NCBI GenBank assembly: GCA_026391675.1
Contig: JAPLDQ010000015.1
Span: forward strand, 1 to 64,000
Direction of reading: 5' to 3'
Source of the DNA: Bacteroidota bacterium
Lineage (GTDB): Bacteria; Bacteroidota; Bacteroidia; Bacteroidales; JACABE01
Length of the DNA: 64,000 bases
The notes beneath the pieces were generated by a model, which was not told the DNA's origin, searched no databases, and saw only the letters and a list, made by a program, of their open reading frames with translations. A program made the translations under genes and the position numbers. The stretch's first letter is position 1. Every line of letters begins with the position of its first letter. Below are positions 43,311-52,111 of the stretch, piece by piece.

Positions 43311-44306
43311 GTGGAAACGGAATTTAAAACTTTAGCAAATAAGGTTATCAACAGCAAGAATATAAGAAGCAGAAGACGGCTGCTTATTTTTTCTTTGTGT
43401 CTGACTGTTGCCTTATTTTTCTGGTTACTGATTAAATTCTCAAAAAATTACCAGCTTACGGTAGATTGTCCTGTTTCATTTGTAAATCTTCCGCTTGACC
43501 GGGTTTTGATGAATAATGCCGATACCACTCTGAAAATCACAATAAAATCGAAAGGCTTTAATTTACTGTATTACCAGATTTTTAAACACAAAATCCATTT
43601 TAATATTGATGCATCGCAATTAAAATTAAATGATACTCAAAATGACAGCGTATCATTTATAGGTGCTGCACAGTTTTCCAGAATATTTAACAGACAACTG
43701 GATTTTGATTTTGAAATTTTAAATATTCAACCCGATACTTTCGCATTACACTGGGAAAAAGCATATATAAAAAAACTGGCAGTTAAGCCTAATCTTGTAA
43801 TGAATTTTGCCAAACAATACCAGTTATATGATAGTATCCGTATTCAGCCCGACAGTATTCTGGTAAGCGGAACCAAATCTGATATTTCAAAAATTGAATT
43901 TCTTAACTGCAAGCGGACAACGTTGAATAATCTTTCAGCATCGCAGCAAGCTATTGCTGATATTCTTTTACCAGCAAACTTAAGCAAACTTAAATTGTTT
44001 ACTCAAAAAGTAAAAATAAACATATCGGTTGAAAAATTTACTGAAGCCGAAATGGAAATCGACGTTAAACCTTCAGAAAATAATAATTTAAAAAATATTA
44101 AGTTATTTCCTGATAAGGTTAAAATAACATATCTGGTAGCGCTCAAAGATTTTAAAAAAGTGAACCGCGAAAGCATTGAAGCCAAAGCTGATATAAATAC
44201 CAATAAGAATGATTTAAGTGCCAGCGTTCAATTGACTAAGTTTCCTTCATATATTAAAATCAGTAAAATCTATCCCGAACGACTCGAATACATAATTTTT
44301 AAATAA
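43311..44306 (+). CDS. YbbR-like domain protein
   Basis: 331 residues from a GTG at 43311. One N-terminal membrane helix (about 25-43, LLIFSLCLTVALFFWLLI) is followed by YbbR-type beta repeats (VDCPVSFVNLPLDRV; KKLAVKPNLV, SIRIQPDSILVSGTKSDI; IDVKPSENNN, KLFPDKVKITYLV). In Firmicutes YbbR (CdaR) controls the c-di-AMP synthase CdaA and is encoded beside it. Here CdaA is 15 kb away at 59149. The gene is 7 bases from coaE. Confidence 0.85.
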   Translation: METEFKTLANKVINSKNIRSRRRLLIFSLCLTVALFFWLLIKFSKNYQLTVDCPVSFVNLPLDRVLMNNADTTLKITIKSKGFNLLYYQIFKHKIHFNIDASQLKLNDTQNDSVSFIGAAQFSRIFNRQLDFDFEILNIQPDTFALHWEKAYIKKLAVKPNLVMNFAKQYQLYDSIRIQPDSILVSGTKSDISKIEFLNCKRTTLNNLSASQQAIADILLPANLSKLKLFTQKVKINISVEKFTEAEMEIDVKPSENNNLKNIKLFPDKVKITYLVALKDFKKVNRESIEAKADINTNKNDLSASVQLTKFPSYIKISKIYPERLEYIIFK

Positions 44307-44312
44307 TTATAA

Positions 44313-44900
44313 ATGCTTAAAATCGGATTAACAGGAAATATTGGAAGTGGGAAAACCACTGTAGCCGGAATTTTTAATATTTTAGGTGTTGATGTTTACC
44401 ATGCAGATACTGAGGCGAAAAAGTTCTTACAGTACCTGGAAGTTATCGAAAAACTGAAGGGCAATTTTGGTGATAAAATAATAACAAACCATACAATTGA
44501 TAAGATAAAACTGGCAAATCTGGTTTTTAATGATAAACTTGCTTTAAATTTTTTAAATCAAACCATACATCCTTATGTAAAAACTGATTTTGAGCAATGG
44601 ATGACTACGCTAAATCCATCAAAAAAATATGTTGTGCAGGAGGCTGCTATATTGTTTGAAAGCGGTTTTGATAAATATGTTGATAAAACAATATTGGTAA
44701 CAGCACCACAGTCTATCCGTATGCAGCGCGTAACAGAAAGAGATAATATAAGCGAAGCCATGTTTTTACAACGCGATAACAATCAATGGCCGGAAGAAAG
44801 AAAAATAGAAATGGCTGATTATGTCATTGTAAATGACGATACAATATCAGTTATTCCACAAATTATTGAATTACACAGTAAATTACTGAAGTTAAAATAA
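44313..44900 (+). CDS. coaE: Dephospho-CoA kinase
   Basis: 195 residues. Walker A GNIGSGKT (8-15), YHADTEAKK, and the lid/CoA-binding segments typical of CoaE, including VVQEAAILFESGF and RMQRVTERDN. It phosphorylates the 3'-OH of dephospho-CoA in the last step of CoA synthesis. Last gene of the nusB run. Confidence 0.95.
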   Translation: MLKIGLTGNIGSGKTTVAGIFNILGVDVYHADTEAKKFLQYLEVIEKLKGNFGDKIITNHTIDKIKLANLVFNDKLALNFLNQTIHPYVKTDFEQWMTTLNPSKKYVVQEAAILFESGFDKYVDKTILVTAPQSIRMQRVTERDNISEAMFLQRDNNQWPEERKIEMADYVIVNDDTISVIPQIIELHSKLLKLK

Positions 44901-44910
44901 AACTTAAAGT

Positions 44911-45270
44911 TTATTCTTCCGTTTTTATTTCCTTCTTTTTAAGTGACCTTACAATTAACAACACAAGGTTTCCCAATACTGCAACAGGATAAGGAAGCAT
45001 AAGTATTCCCCACCACCATGAAAGTGCTCCCTCACCTAGTCCACCAAGTGATGATATATAAAACAGGAAGAAAACACCTATCAGCATCAGTATAAAGTTA
45101 ATAAGGAATATTTTCTGATGCCGGTCTTTTGCGATATATGTTGTTATGGCTGTTAATGCACAACCCAACAAGATTACAACAGAGCCTTCCATAGGGTCAA
45201 GAAGACCGATAATTGATAATACAACGCCTACAATGTAAACGATACGTACCCATTTTGCCTGATCTTTCAT
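44911..45270 (-). CDS. Small membrane protein, unknown
   Basis: 119 residues with four predicted membrane helices (about 8-25, 28-46, 52-70, 83-108) and a charged C-terminal tail (LKKKEIKTEE). I do not recognise a family. It converges with coaE, 10 bases away. A single-gene unit. Confidence 0.65.
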   Translation of the reverse strand: MKDQAKWVRIVYIVGVVLSIIGLLDPMEGSVVILLGCALTAITTYIAKDRHQKIFLINFILMLIGVFFLFYISSLGGLGEGALSWWWGILMLPYPVAVLGNLVLLIVRSLKKKEIKTEE

Positions 45271-45353
45271 AATTTATGTATTTTGCTGCTTAATTATTTT
45301 TTGCAAAAATATATTATAAAAAACTTAAATAATTAATAAATCAAAAAAAATAC

Positions 45354-46490
45354 TTATTTTTTCCATCTTTCGCGTAAATCCATCACAGGCTTTTCATAAT
45401 ATTTATAGAGCAGGGTTGATAAAGCTATTGTCAGAACCCAATATATTGCATAAAATGTCCAGGCTGAATGTGGTCCCCAGGGAGGAAAATTTTTAATGAT
45501 TATTTCAGCAATAATTGCCAGATTCAATAAATACATAGAATAAGAAATCAGGCTTATATGTGTAACTGTTTTTGTAATAAATGATGGTGCTTTTTTAATA
45601 TTGTCAAATTTTGGTAATAAGAAAAAACAACCTATACTCTGAATTAATAATTTAAAAACTTTAGTAGCATATTCATTTGGTAACCATTTAATATAAAGCA
45701 CTGCATAACATATAATTACACCTGATATAAAACTAATATTCCTGTATTTATACCAGATTCCGGGATACCAGTTTTTGATAAATGCTGCTAATAAGCCCAG
45801 GGCTATGCCATCAAACCGAAAAATAACCACTTTATTTATTTTTACGCCCAGATAAAATTCATCTACATCAAATCCTGCAGCTATAAAAGTCCTGAGGAGT
45901 AAAGGTATTAATAAGAAAATAAAGATAGACCATAGGAAAATATTTTTTTTATTTATTTTCAAGCGTTTTAATACAATATAAAAGACACTCAAAATAACGG
46001 GAAAAAGCAGATAAAACCATTCTTCGATACTCAGACTCCATGATTCCCAGAAGAATCCTGTGAAAGGACCAGAAAAATTCTGAAGAAAAAACAGAAACTT
46101 CCAGTTAAACTGTAAAAAATCTTCTTTTATTATTCCAAAATAAACGATTATAATATTAAGGATAAGTACCAGATAATAATTGGGTAATGTCCTGAACCAT
46201 CTTCGAATCCAAAAATTTCCTATCGTTTTTATTCCAAATTCTGTTTTGTTTTGAAAAATTTTTATTAGAATCCCACCAATTAAAAACCCACTCAGAACAA
46301 AAAACAGTTCCACACCATCAATTAACGGTATCCATGGGAAGTTTGTATTTGCTTTGTCTAATAAGGCTCCCCCATGTCCCATAACCACAAAAATAATAGC
46401 CAATGCTCTCATCAGATCAAGCCCGAAAACCCTGTTATCATAATCGGGATGTAAACGGAAGAAATTGATTATCTTGCTTATAAATGCCAT
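45354..46490 (-). CDS. Acyltransferase 3 family membrane protein
   Basis: 378 residues and about ten membrane helices. The motif RALAIIFVVMGHGGALL (catalytic-type His) near residue 29 and ELFFVLSGFLIGGILI near 61 are typical of the OafA/YrhL acyltransferase 3 family, which O-acetylates or O-acylates polysaccharides and glycolipids. SWSLSIEEWFYLLFP also matches. The acceptor is unknown. It stands alone. Confidence 0.9.
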   Translation of the reverse strand: MAFISKIINFFRLHPDYDNRVFGLDLMRALAIIFVVMGHGGALLDKANTNFPWIPLIDGVELFFVLSGFLIGGILIKIFQNKTEFGIKTIGNFWIRRWFRTLPNYYLVLILNIIIVYFGIIKEDFLQFNWKFLFFLQNFSGPFTGFFWESWSLSIEEWFYLLFPVILSVFYIVLKRLKINKKNIFLWSIFIFLLIPLLLRTFIAAGFDVDEFYLGVKINKVVIFRFDGIALGLLAAFIKNWYPGIWYKYRNISFISGVIICYAVLYIKWLPNEYATKVFKLLIQSIGCFFLLPKFDNIKKAPSFITKTVTHISLISYSMYLLNLAIIAEIIIKNFPPWGPHSAWTFYAIYWVLTIALSTLLYKYYEKPVMDLRERWKK

Positions 46491-46543
46491 TAAATAAGAT
46501 AGTTGTTTAGATGTTAAATTAATTTGCAGTACTTTGGAGTTAT

Positions 46544-47035
46544 TTATTTCTCATTGTACGCATTTTTTATCTTTTCAATATCAAATTTCTTCATTTGAAA
46601 AACAAGCTGAGAGATCCTGCTGCGTTTTACTGCATCTTTATCTGTTAAATATTGAGATAAAATGCTTGGAACAATTTGCCATGAAACTCCATATTTATCT
46701 TTAAGCCAGCCACAGGGGCCTTCTTCGCCTTCTTCTGTTAAACTGTACCAATAATGGTCTATTTCATCCTGAGTATCACAACTAATCATGATAGATATGG
46801 CTTCGTTGAATTTAAAAATGGGACCACCGTTTAGGGCTATAAATTTCATTTGATTGAGTGTGAAATTTACCGCCATTGCTGTACCTTCCGGTTTACCATG
46901 GTGTTCAAATCCTTCTTTACCAAAGCGGCTGACTTCACCAATTGATGAATCCCTAAAAATAGATGTATAAAATTGAACAGCTTCTTCTGCATCGCTGTCA
47001 TACCATAAACAAATTGTCATTTCCTGATGTTTCAT
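46544..47035 (-). CDS. VOC-superfamily (PhnB-like) protein
   Basis: 163 residues. TICLWYDSDAEEAVQFYTSI, NGGPIFKFNEAISIMISCD and CGWLKDKYGVSWQIVP are typical of the PF06983 group, often called 3-demethylubiquinone methyltransferase-like, of the glyoxalase/VOC fold. Most members have no proven activity. Single gene. Confidence 0.85.
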   Translation of the reverse strand: MKHQEMTICLWYDSDAEEAVQFYTSIFRDSSIGEVSRFGKEGFEHHGKPEGTAMAVNFTLNQMKFIALNGGPIFKFNEAISIMISCDTQDEIDHYWYSLTEEGEEGPCGWLKDKYGVSWQIVPSILSQYLTDKDAVKRSRISQLVFQMKKFDIEKIKNAYNEK

Positions 47036-47120
47036 AATAATTTATATTATTTACACTAGCATTTTAAATACTAAGTAATTGATTTTAAAAAAATTAAAAT
47101 AAATTTGTTCGAAACTGAAT

Positions 47121-48110
47121 TTATTCTTTAATAAACTTTAGTTCGAAAGATTGCATTGAATCATCAACTCTGATAATATACAACCCTTTGGGGAAGAAAC
47201 GAATATCTAAAGTTCCCGAACTTGAAAAATCTATCAGTTTTTCAGCAAAGATTTTTTCACCTTTACTATCATAAACTGATAGTTCAGTCCTGTTATTTAT
47301 TTTTAAACCATCAAAACTTAGATTTACTAAATCTTTTGCGGGATTAGGCCAGATATTAAAAATAGTTGTTGCCTCTATATTTTCTATACCACTTGCAGCA
47401 GTATTGTCAAATAATACATATTTTTTGTATAAGGCATGATTAATGATAACTGAACTGATAACCAGCAAAGGTTCTTTTTTATTTGCCTGATACCAGGCAT
47501 ATTCTGTAGTAAGCGAATATGAATTTATGGTTGAATCTCCGATGTATAATACTGATTTTGTTCTCAGAACATTTGAAACTGTTTTATTCGGCAATTTAAT
47601 ACTGCCCCAGGCATCGGCATTAAAATAATACTTTCCGGGACCGATAATATTACCGGGGTTAGTAACTGCAGAAACACTGTCAACATAAGCATTACCAAAA
47701 GAAATCGGAAATTTATAATAACTGATTGGCAGATTATTGTAATGTTGTGTATAATTATTAGGTTCAACAAATCCGTAACATACAGATTTGCTGCTGTTGC
47801 TGTTGTTCCAGTATGAATAGGCAGAACCTATACCATCTGTCCTGCATAACACTGCAGATGGAAATGTAGCACTATAAGGTGTATTGGCCGGACTTAGGTA
47901 AATCCGCTGAAAATAAAAATCCTGATGCAAAACTGCAGAAAAATCCCAGTTAACATTTGCACCACTAACACCGGCTGAAATCAACGTTGAATCGAAGGAC
48001 ATCAGCATAGTATCACCGACTACAGGCAGAACATTAGCCGTAATTACGGGTTGTGCCTTCAGATTATAGGAAATTATCAATATAAATAAAAAGAAATAAA
48101 GCTTTTTCAT
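47121..48110 (-). CDS. T9SS-exported protein, third 'SADMP'-like family member
   Basis: 329 residues from ATG 48110. Signal peptide MKKLYFFLFILIISYNLKAQ, then PVITANVLPVVGDTMLMSFD, ANVNWDFSAV, ADAWGSIKLP, NVLRTKSVLYIGDS and YAWYQANKKEPLLVI, paralleling the proteins at 18445 and 26998. The C-terminal ~70 residues are a type-A sorting domain (FNIWPNPAKDLVNLSF, VYDSKGEKIF, FFPKGLYIIRV). A longer frame to 48176 has a hydrophobic but unlikely N-terminus and would run through the probable promoter. Confidence 0.83.
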   Translation of the reverse strand: MKKLYFFLFILIISYNLKAQPVITANVLPVVGDTMLMSFDSTLISAGVSGANVNWDFSAVLHQDFYFQRIYLSPANTPYSATFPSAVLCRTDGIGSAYSYWNNSNSSKSVCYGFVEPNNYTQHYNNLPISYYKFPISFGNAYVDSVSAVTNPGNIIGPGKYYFNADAWGSIKLPNKTVSNVLRTKSVLYIGDSTINSYSLTTEYAWYQANKKEPLLVISSVIINHALYKKYVLFDNTAASGIENIEATTIFNIWPNPAKDLVNLSFDGLKINNRTELSVYDSKGEKIFAEKLIDFSSSGTLDIRFFPKGLYIIRVDDSMQSFELKFIKE

Positions 48111-48333
48111 ATGAATAGTATTGTTGATAAAAAAAGAGATTAGATGGCATAAAATTATAAAAATATTCAACTTCAAAGCTTAATATTTTGGAAGAATTAA
48201 TATACCATAAGAAATGATTAATATTTTGTCATTAAATTATAAACTTACTATCTGTTATCTCATTAAATACCAGGTAGTAAGAAATAAATCTAATATAATA
48301 AAAAAGAGTTATAAAAATCAGAGTATATTAGTA

Positions 48334-49227
48334 TTATAAATTCTGAGTTTTATCTTTCTTAATATCCAATGGCAAAACTCCGGCCATTTCACCAATAACA
48401 TTTACAATTTCAGTACCAGCAGGCAATACTATTTTGGCATTTGTTTTAAGGGATGCTTCAACTGTTTCCAGTTTCTTTAACAATTGTGCATTTCCTGTAA
48501 AATATTTATCAGCGGCTTCGTTAACCAGTTTAATAGCTTCTGCTTCGCCTTCTGCATGCAGTATCTTTGATTGTTTATAGCCTTCAGCTTCTTTGATCTT
48601 AGCTCTTTTAACACCATCAGCAACAGTTTCTGCAGCAGTTGCATAGTCGATGGCGGCAATTTTTTCATTTTCTGCCTTTACCACTTTATTCATGGTTTCC
48701 TGTACATCTTTTGGTGGGTCTATTTCCTTTAATTCAGTACGGACGATTTCTATTCCCCAGCTTTTTGTTTCTTCGCAAAGGGTTTTGTGCAATTCGGCAT
48801 TTATCTTTCCACGTTCGCTGTTGGCTGATTTAAGTGTAAGCGTACCAATTATATTACGTAAAGTAGTACGGGCAAGGTTAACAATCTGCCATTTGTAGTT
48901 GTTCACATTGTACTGTGAATTCTTAACAGAGTCTTCACTCTCAGTAACCTTAAAATATACCTGGGCATCAACCCGGGCATTAAGGTTATCATTGGTTATA
49001 ATTTCCTGAGGTTCGGCATCTACCATTTGTTCGGTAGTATTTACCAGAAACATTCTGTCGATAACGGGAATAATCCAGTGAAAACCCGGATTGGCATAAT
49101 TATGATATTTCCCGAGCCGTTCAATTAAGCCTCGGTGAGTAGGACGAATAATTCTAACGCCCAATAATAAGAAAAATAATACTGCCAAAACAATGATTAA
49201 AACGGTAAATTGCATTTGTGATTCCAT
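48334..49227 (-). CDS. SPFH/Band-7 (stomatin-like) membrane protein
   Basis: 297 residues. An N-terminal membrane hairpin (about 7-25) precedes a Band-7 domain: RIIRPTHRGLIERLGKYHNY, NPGFHWIIPVIDRMF, NARVDAQVYFKV, RTELKEIDPPKDVQETMNKV. The C-terminal half is a coiled coil with AEGEAEAIKLVNEAAD. It resembles QmcA/stomatin proteins that assemble ring-like membrane microdomains. The usual NfeD partner is not adjacent. Confidence 0.93.
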   Translation of the reverse strand: MESQMQFTVLIIVLAVLFFLLLGVRIIRPTHRGLIERLGKYHNYANPGFHWIIPVIDRMFLVNTTEQMVDAEPQEIITNDNLNARVDAQVYFKVTESEDSVKNSQYNVNNYKWQIVNLARTTLRNIIGTLTLKSANSERGKINAELHKTLCEETKSWGIEIVRTELKEIDPPKDVQETMNKVVKAENEKIAAIDYATAAETVADGVKRAKIKEAEGYKQSKILHAEGEAEAIKLVNEAADKYFTGNAQLLKKLETVEASLKTNAKIVLPAGTEIVNVIGEMAGVLPLDIKKDKTQNL

Positions 49228-49251
49228 GATAATAAATTTTTAATTTTTTAT

Positions 49252-49259
49252 CAAAGTTA
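49252..49259 (-). promoter_or_regulatory. -7 element of the Band-7 gene
   Basis: TAACTTTG on the minus strand, 24 bases before ATG 49227. Confidence 0.5.
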
Positions 49260-49343
49260 ATATTTTTTTATTCTCCAGTGTTTATTTGTTAACAATTTAT
49301 TAAATACAAATAAAAATTTTTGATTTTAAAAGGATAAAATAAA

Positions 49344-49370
49344 AAACCCGGAAAGCTTACTTCCGGGTTT
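49344..49370 (-). terminator. Terminator of gatE
   Basis: AAACCCGGAA / TTCCGGGTTT, 10-bp stem with a 7-base loop, 43 bases past the gatE stop and followed by TTTTTTATTTT on the minus strand. Confidence 0.85.
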
Positions 49371-49413
49371 GAATAATTTTAGATTTAATTTATGAAATAT
49401 GAAGCAGAAATAT

Positions 49414-51384
49414 TTAACTGATTTCTACTAAAGTTTTAAGTTCAGTTAGATTAATATTACCTAATGCATTATGATGCAACTGTCCCATAATCCAGTTTAT
49501 TTCATTGGTTTTGATATCGTTATATCTTATTTTAGCAAATTTTTCTTTTAAGAATGGAATATGTTTTGTAATTTCTTCTTTGCTGTGTTGTTTAAACTTA
49601 ATACTGATCAGTATGGATTCCATGTCCATTTTTGGATGAACATATAGAATAGGTATCATCTTTTTTGCCAGTTTCAGATCATAGTTGTTTTTTAAAAGAT
49701 AAACTAACAAATCGTAAATCATTTCGTAGTTAAACTCACGTCCTTTTTTATGGTGTCCTTCAACATATTTCATGTAATGGCCAAAGAATGTACCAACTTT
49801 TACAGGATTTATTTTTAAATCATTGATTATCTTTTCAATCAATGGAAACAGATTTTTCTTAAAAATGTAAGTATAAGTATCTTCAGGTATATTCCAGGTT
49901 TTAAGCTGATTGTATCTGGAAACTACTTCAGTTGGAACGTTTTTCTTTAAATCATCTATATATGATTCTTCCAGTGGAATGGGTTTTGAATCCGTATCCG
50001 GATACATACGGTCGGCACCCGGTAAAACGCGTTCAAATATTGTAGTGCCATCAGCAAAAGATTTACGGGTTTCCTGAGGAACGCCTATAAATGCCATACG
50101 GCAGCGTTCTTCAATGGTTTCAATAGCTGTTTTTATATCAGCTTCTGGTCCCCAGAAAATTATCTGAGCATCATCATCATTGGTATTGAATAAATTACGG
50201 ATATAGTCCTGATCATCAGCAGCAATCAAAGCATAAAATTCTTCAGAATGCGTCATATTGGGTAAATCAATACAGGCAATTACTTTTAAACGTTCACTGA
50301 TTTCATTGGCAAACATTTTACCAGGTTGTGTAAAATAGGATAAAACACCCCTGAACTCAGGTAAATTAACAGCATACATTTTCATTCCGGCATTCTTGGC
50401 TGCTTTTATAGCGTCACACGGGAATTGCAGCGCATAGAAATCCAGTTCTTTAACATCCATTTTCCATTCAGCGGTATTTTTTATTCTATGCAGTAGCATT
50501 TCGCGAATCTGTAACAATGCCCATTGACGGAAACATTCATTATGGGTAAGTTCAGGTATCCATTTGGTATGAGATACGCCTTTAATTTCAACACGTGTTC
50601 CTCCTTTGCAGCTTACATTTACATCCTGTCGTCCCGCTCCGATACCGGTTCTTACCTTATTGGTAGAACGATTGAGAAAACGGATATAATTACAGGCTTC
50701 CATTACTTCATCCGGATTAAGCATATCAGGATAAGTAACGGTTTCAATCAAGGGCATACCAAGGCGGTCAGTACGATAAATCCTGACATGACCGATATCA
50801 GAAACTTCCCTGCATGAATCTTCTTCAATGCTTAATTGTATCAAACGTACTTTTTTATTTTTAAGCGGAATTTCACCTTCAACACCTATAATAGCTGTAC
50901 GCTGAAAACCGGCAGGAATACTGCCATCCAGATATTGTTTACGGGTAATATGAACTTCACCGACAAGGCTTAGCTTTGATAACATTGAAATTTCGATGGC
51001 TATTCCCAAAGCTTCGCGATTAAGCAAAAAAGGAGGTGTATCATCTACATCATAAGTGCAGGTTGTTTCGTTTTTTACGCGATAAATAATTTCTTTTCTG
51101 GTTCTGAATTCCATTAATGCAGTTCCGTCATATTCTCCTAATTCACTAAGTGTCGGGCGCATATGGCGAACAACTTCGGCATCATAAACATTAGGTTTCT
51201 GGAAAACACCTGCAGGACAATGGCAAAATAGTTTTTCTTTGGTAAGCAACTGCTGGTGTACCTCCAGACCTGACATAAAGCCAATACTGTTATAGGTTTC
51301 CTGTGTTGCAAGTTTGCGGGTTACATATCCAACTTTACGTTTTGATTCTTCGTAGTTCTGTTTAGGATCGAAATTATTGTTCAT
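49414..51384 (-). CDS. gatE: Archaeal-type Glu-tRNA(Gln) amidotransferase subunit E
   Basis: 656 residues from ATG 51384. The catalytic GatB/GatE kinase-like core starts IGFMSGLEVHQQLLTKEKLF (GLEVHQQ at 39-45), with HMRPTLSELGEYD, RKQYLDGSIPAGFQRT, LSIEEDSCRE, YRTDRLGMPLIE and IRQDVNVSCKGGTRVEIKG-like segments (here GAGRQDVNV). A GAD-type insertion (about 335-430) and then GVPQETRKSFADGT and RMYPDTDSKPIP follow, a layout specific to GatE; bacterial GatB lacks the GAD insertion. The C-terminal ~150 residues are a YqeY-like tail. GatDE turns Glu-tRNA(Gln) into Gln-tRNA(Gln) in archaea. No gatD is in the window. Confidence 0.88.
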   Translation of the reverse strand: MNNNFDPKQNYEESKRKVGYVTRKLATQETYNSIGFMSGLEVHQQLLTKEKLFCHCPAGVFQKPNVYDAEVVRHMRPTLSELGEYDGTALMEFRTRKEIIYRVKNETTCTYDVDDTPPFLLNREALGIAIEISMLSKLSLVGEVHITRKQYLDGSIPAGFQRTAIIGVEGEIPLKNKKVRLIQLSIEEDSCREVSDIGHVRIYRTDRLGMPLIETVTYPDMLNPDEVMEACNYIRFLNRSTNKVRTGIGAGRQDVNVSCKGGTRVEIKGVSHTKWIPELTHNECFRQWALLQIREMLLHRIKNTAEWKMDVKELDFYALQFPCDAIKAAKNAGMKMYAVNLPEFRGVLSYFTQPGKMFANEISERLKVIACIDLPNMTHSEEFYALIAADDQDYIRNLFNTNDDDAQIIFWGPEADIKTAIETIEERCRMAFIGVPQETRKSFADGTTIFERVLPGADRMYPDTDSKPIPLEESYIDDLKKNVPTEVVSRYNQLKTWNIPEDTYTYIFKKNLFPLIEKIINDLKINPVKVGTFFGHYMKYVEGHHKKGREFNYEMIYDLLVYLLKNNYDLKLAKKMIPILYVHPKMDMESILISIKFKQHSKEEITKHIPFLKEKFAKIRYNDIKTNEINWIMGQLHHNALGNINLTELKTLVEIS

Positions 51385-51410
51385 GCTATTGCTGCTTTTA
51401 ATTGAAGCTG

Positions 51411-51441
51411 CAAAGCTAATCAATTTCTATTTATTCTCAAA
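51411..51441 (-). promoter_or_regulatory. gatE promoter
   Basis: On the minus strand TTTG (51438-51441), 19 bases, TAGCTTTG (51411-51418). It overlaps a longer frame to 51423 and so fixes the start at 51384. Confidence 0.72.
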
Positions 51442-51519
51442 AAGAGTTTTGAAGAAGTCAGAAGTTTGAAAACCGGATTTCTAAGTTAAGAAATTGTATT
51501 TATTGCTATAATAAAAATA

Positions 51520-51557
51520 AAAGTGACTGATAATTATTTATAATTACCAATCACTTT
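51520..51557 (-). terminator. Terminator of the PepSY-like gene
   Basis: A 17-bp stem (51520-51536 with 51541-51557) around a 4-base loop. In minus-strand RNA its two mismatches become G-U pairs; a U-rich stretch follows. Confidence 0.75.
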
Positions 51558-51583
51558 CAAACAAAAAACTTAGAAATAAAAAA

Positions 51584-52039
51584 TTATTTCGCAGGTTTTA
51601 CTGTTTCGTCAATTTTTAAAAAATTATTGCTTATATCGAAAATAAGGATTTTTGTATCCTTTTTTTTCAGAGTGATTATTGCTTCATTAACTCTTTCGCC
51701 ACTGCTTTTATCAACAAAAAAGACTTCTGTAATTTTATATCCGGCATAAAATTTGGCAACATAATCTTTTATTTTCTGAGGTGTATATTCCTTAAGAATA
51801 CCCCATTTGGTTTGCATAGGAATATTATTTTGATAATCAATTTCCATTTTATTGCCATCATTTATAAAAGTAACTTTAATAATAGCAATATCCTTTTCCC
51901 ATACTGCTTTTTCTGCATTAGGAAATCTGGCTTTAAAATCGGCAAAAGCCTGTGCAGGAACTTCTGTTGTAGCTAACTTCTGCGCAAACATTACAGTAGA
52001 AATTAACATCGTAATCAATAATAGACTAATTTTTTTCAT
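51584..52039 (-). CDS. Secreted PepSY-like protein
   Basis: 151 residues. Signal peptide MKKISLLLITMLISTVMFAQ; the mature part has VPAQAFADFKARFPNAEKAVWEKD and repeats of the PepSY-like (PF11396) fold with KMEIDYQNNIPM. Such small periplasmic proteins are common in Bacteroidota and have no settled function. Confidence 0.8.
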   Translation of the reverse strand: MKKISLLLITMLISTVMFAQKLATTEVPAQAFADFKARFPNAEKAVWEKDIAIIKVTFINDGNKMEIDYQNNIPMQTKWGILKEYTPQKIKDYVAKFYAGYKITEVFFVDKSSGERVNEAIITLKKKDTKILIFDISNNFLKIDETVKPAK

Positions 52040-52065
52040 GTGTTATTATTTTTAAATAAGTAATG

Positions 52066-52073
52066 CAAACTTA
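52066..52073 (-). promoter_or_regulatory. -7 element of the PepSY-like gene
   Basis: TAAGTTTG on the minus strand, 26 bases before ATG 52039. Confidence 0.5.
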
Positions 52074-52111
52074 CATGTTTTAGAATTAATATGCACTCTT
52101 TTTAAGATTTT

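Noticed and set aside
49414-51384. Ordinary bacterial GatB
   Set aside because: The GAD insertion and the RMYPDTDSKPIP and GVPQETR segments fit GatE, and the start of the core (GLEVHQQ) differs from GatB (GLEVHAQL).
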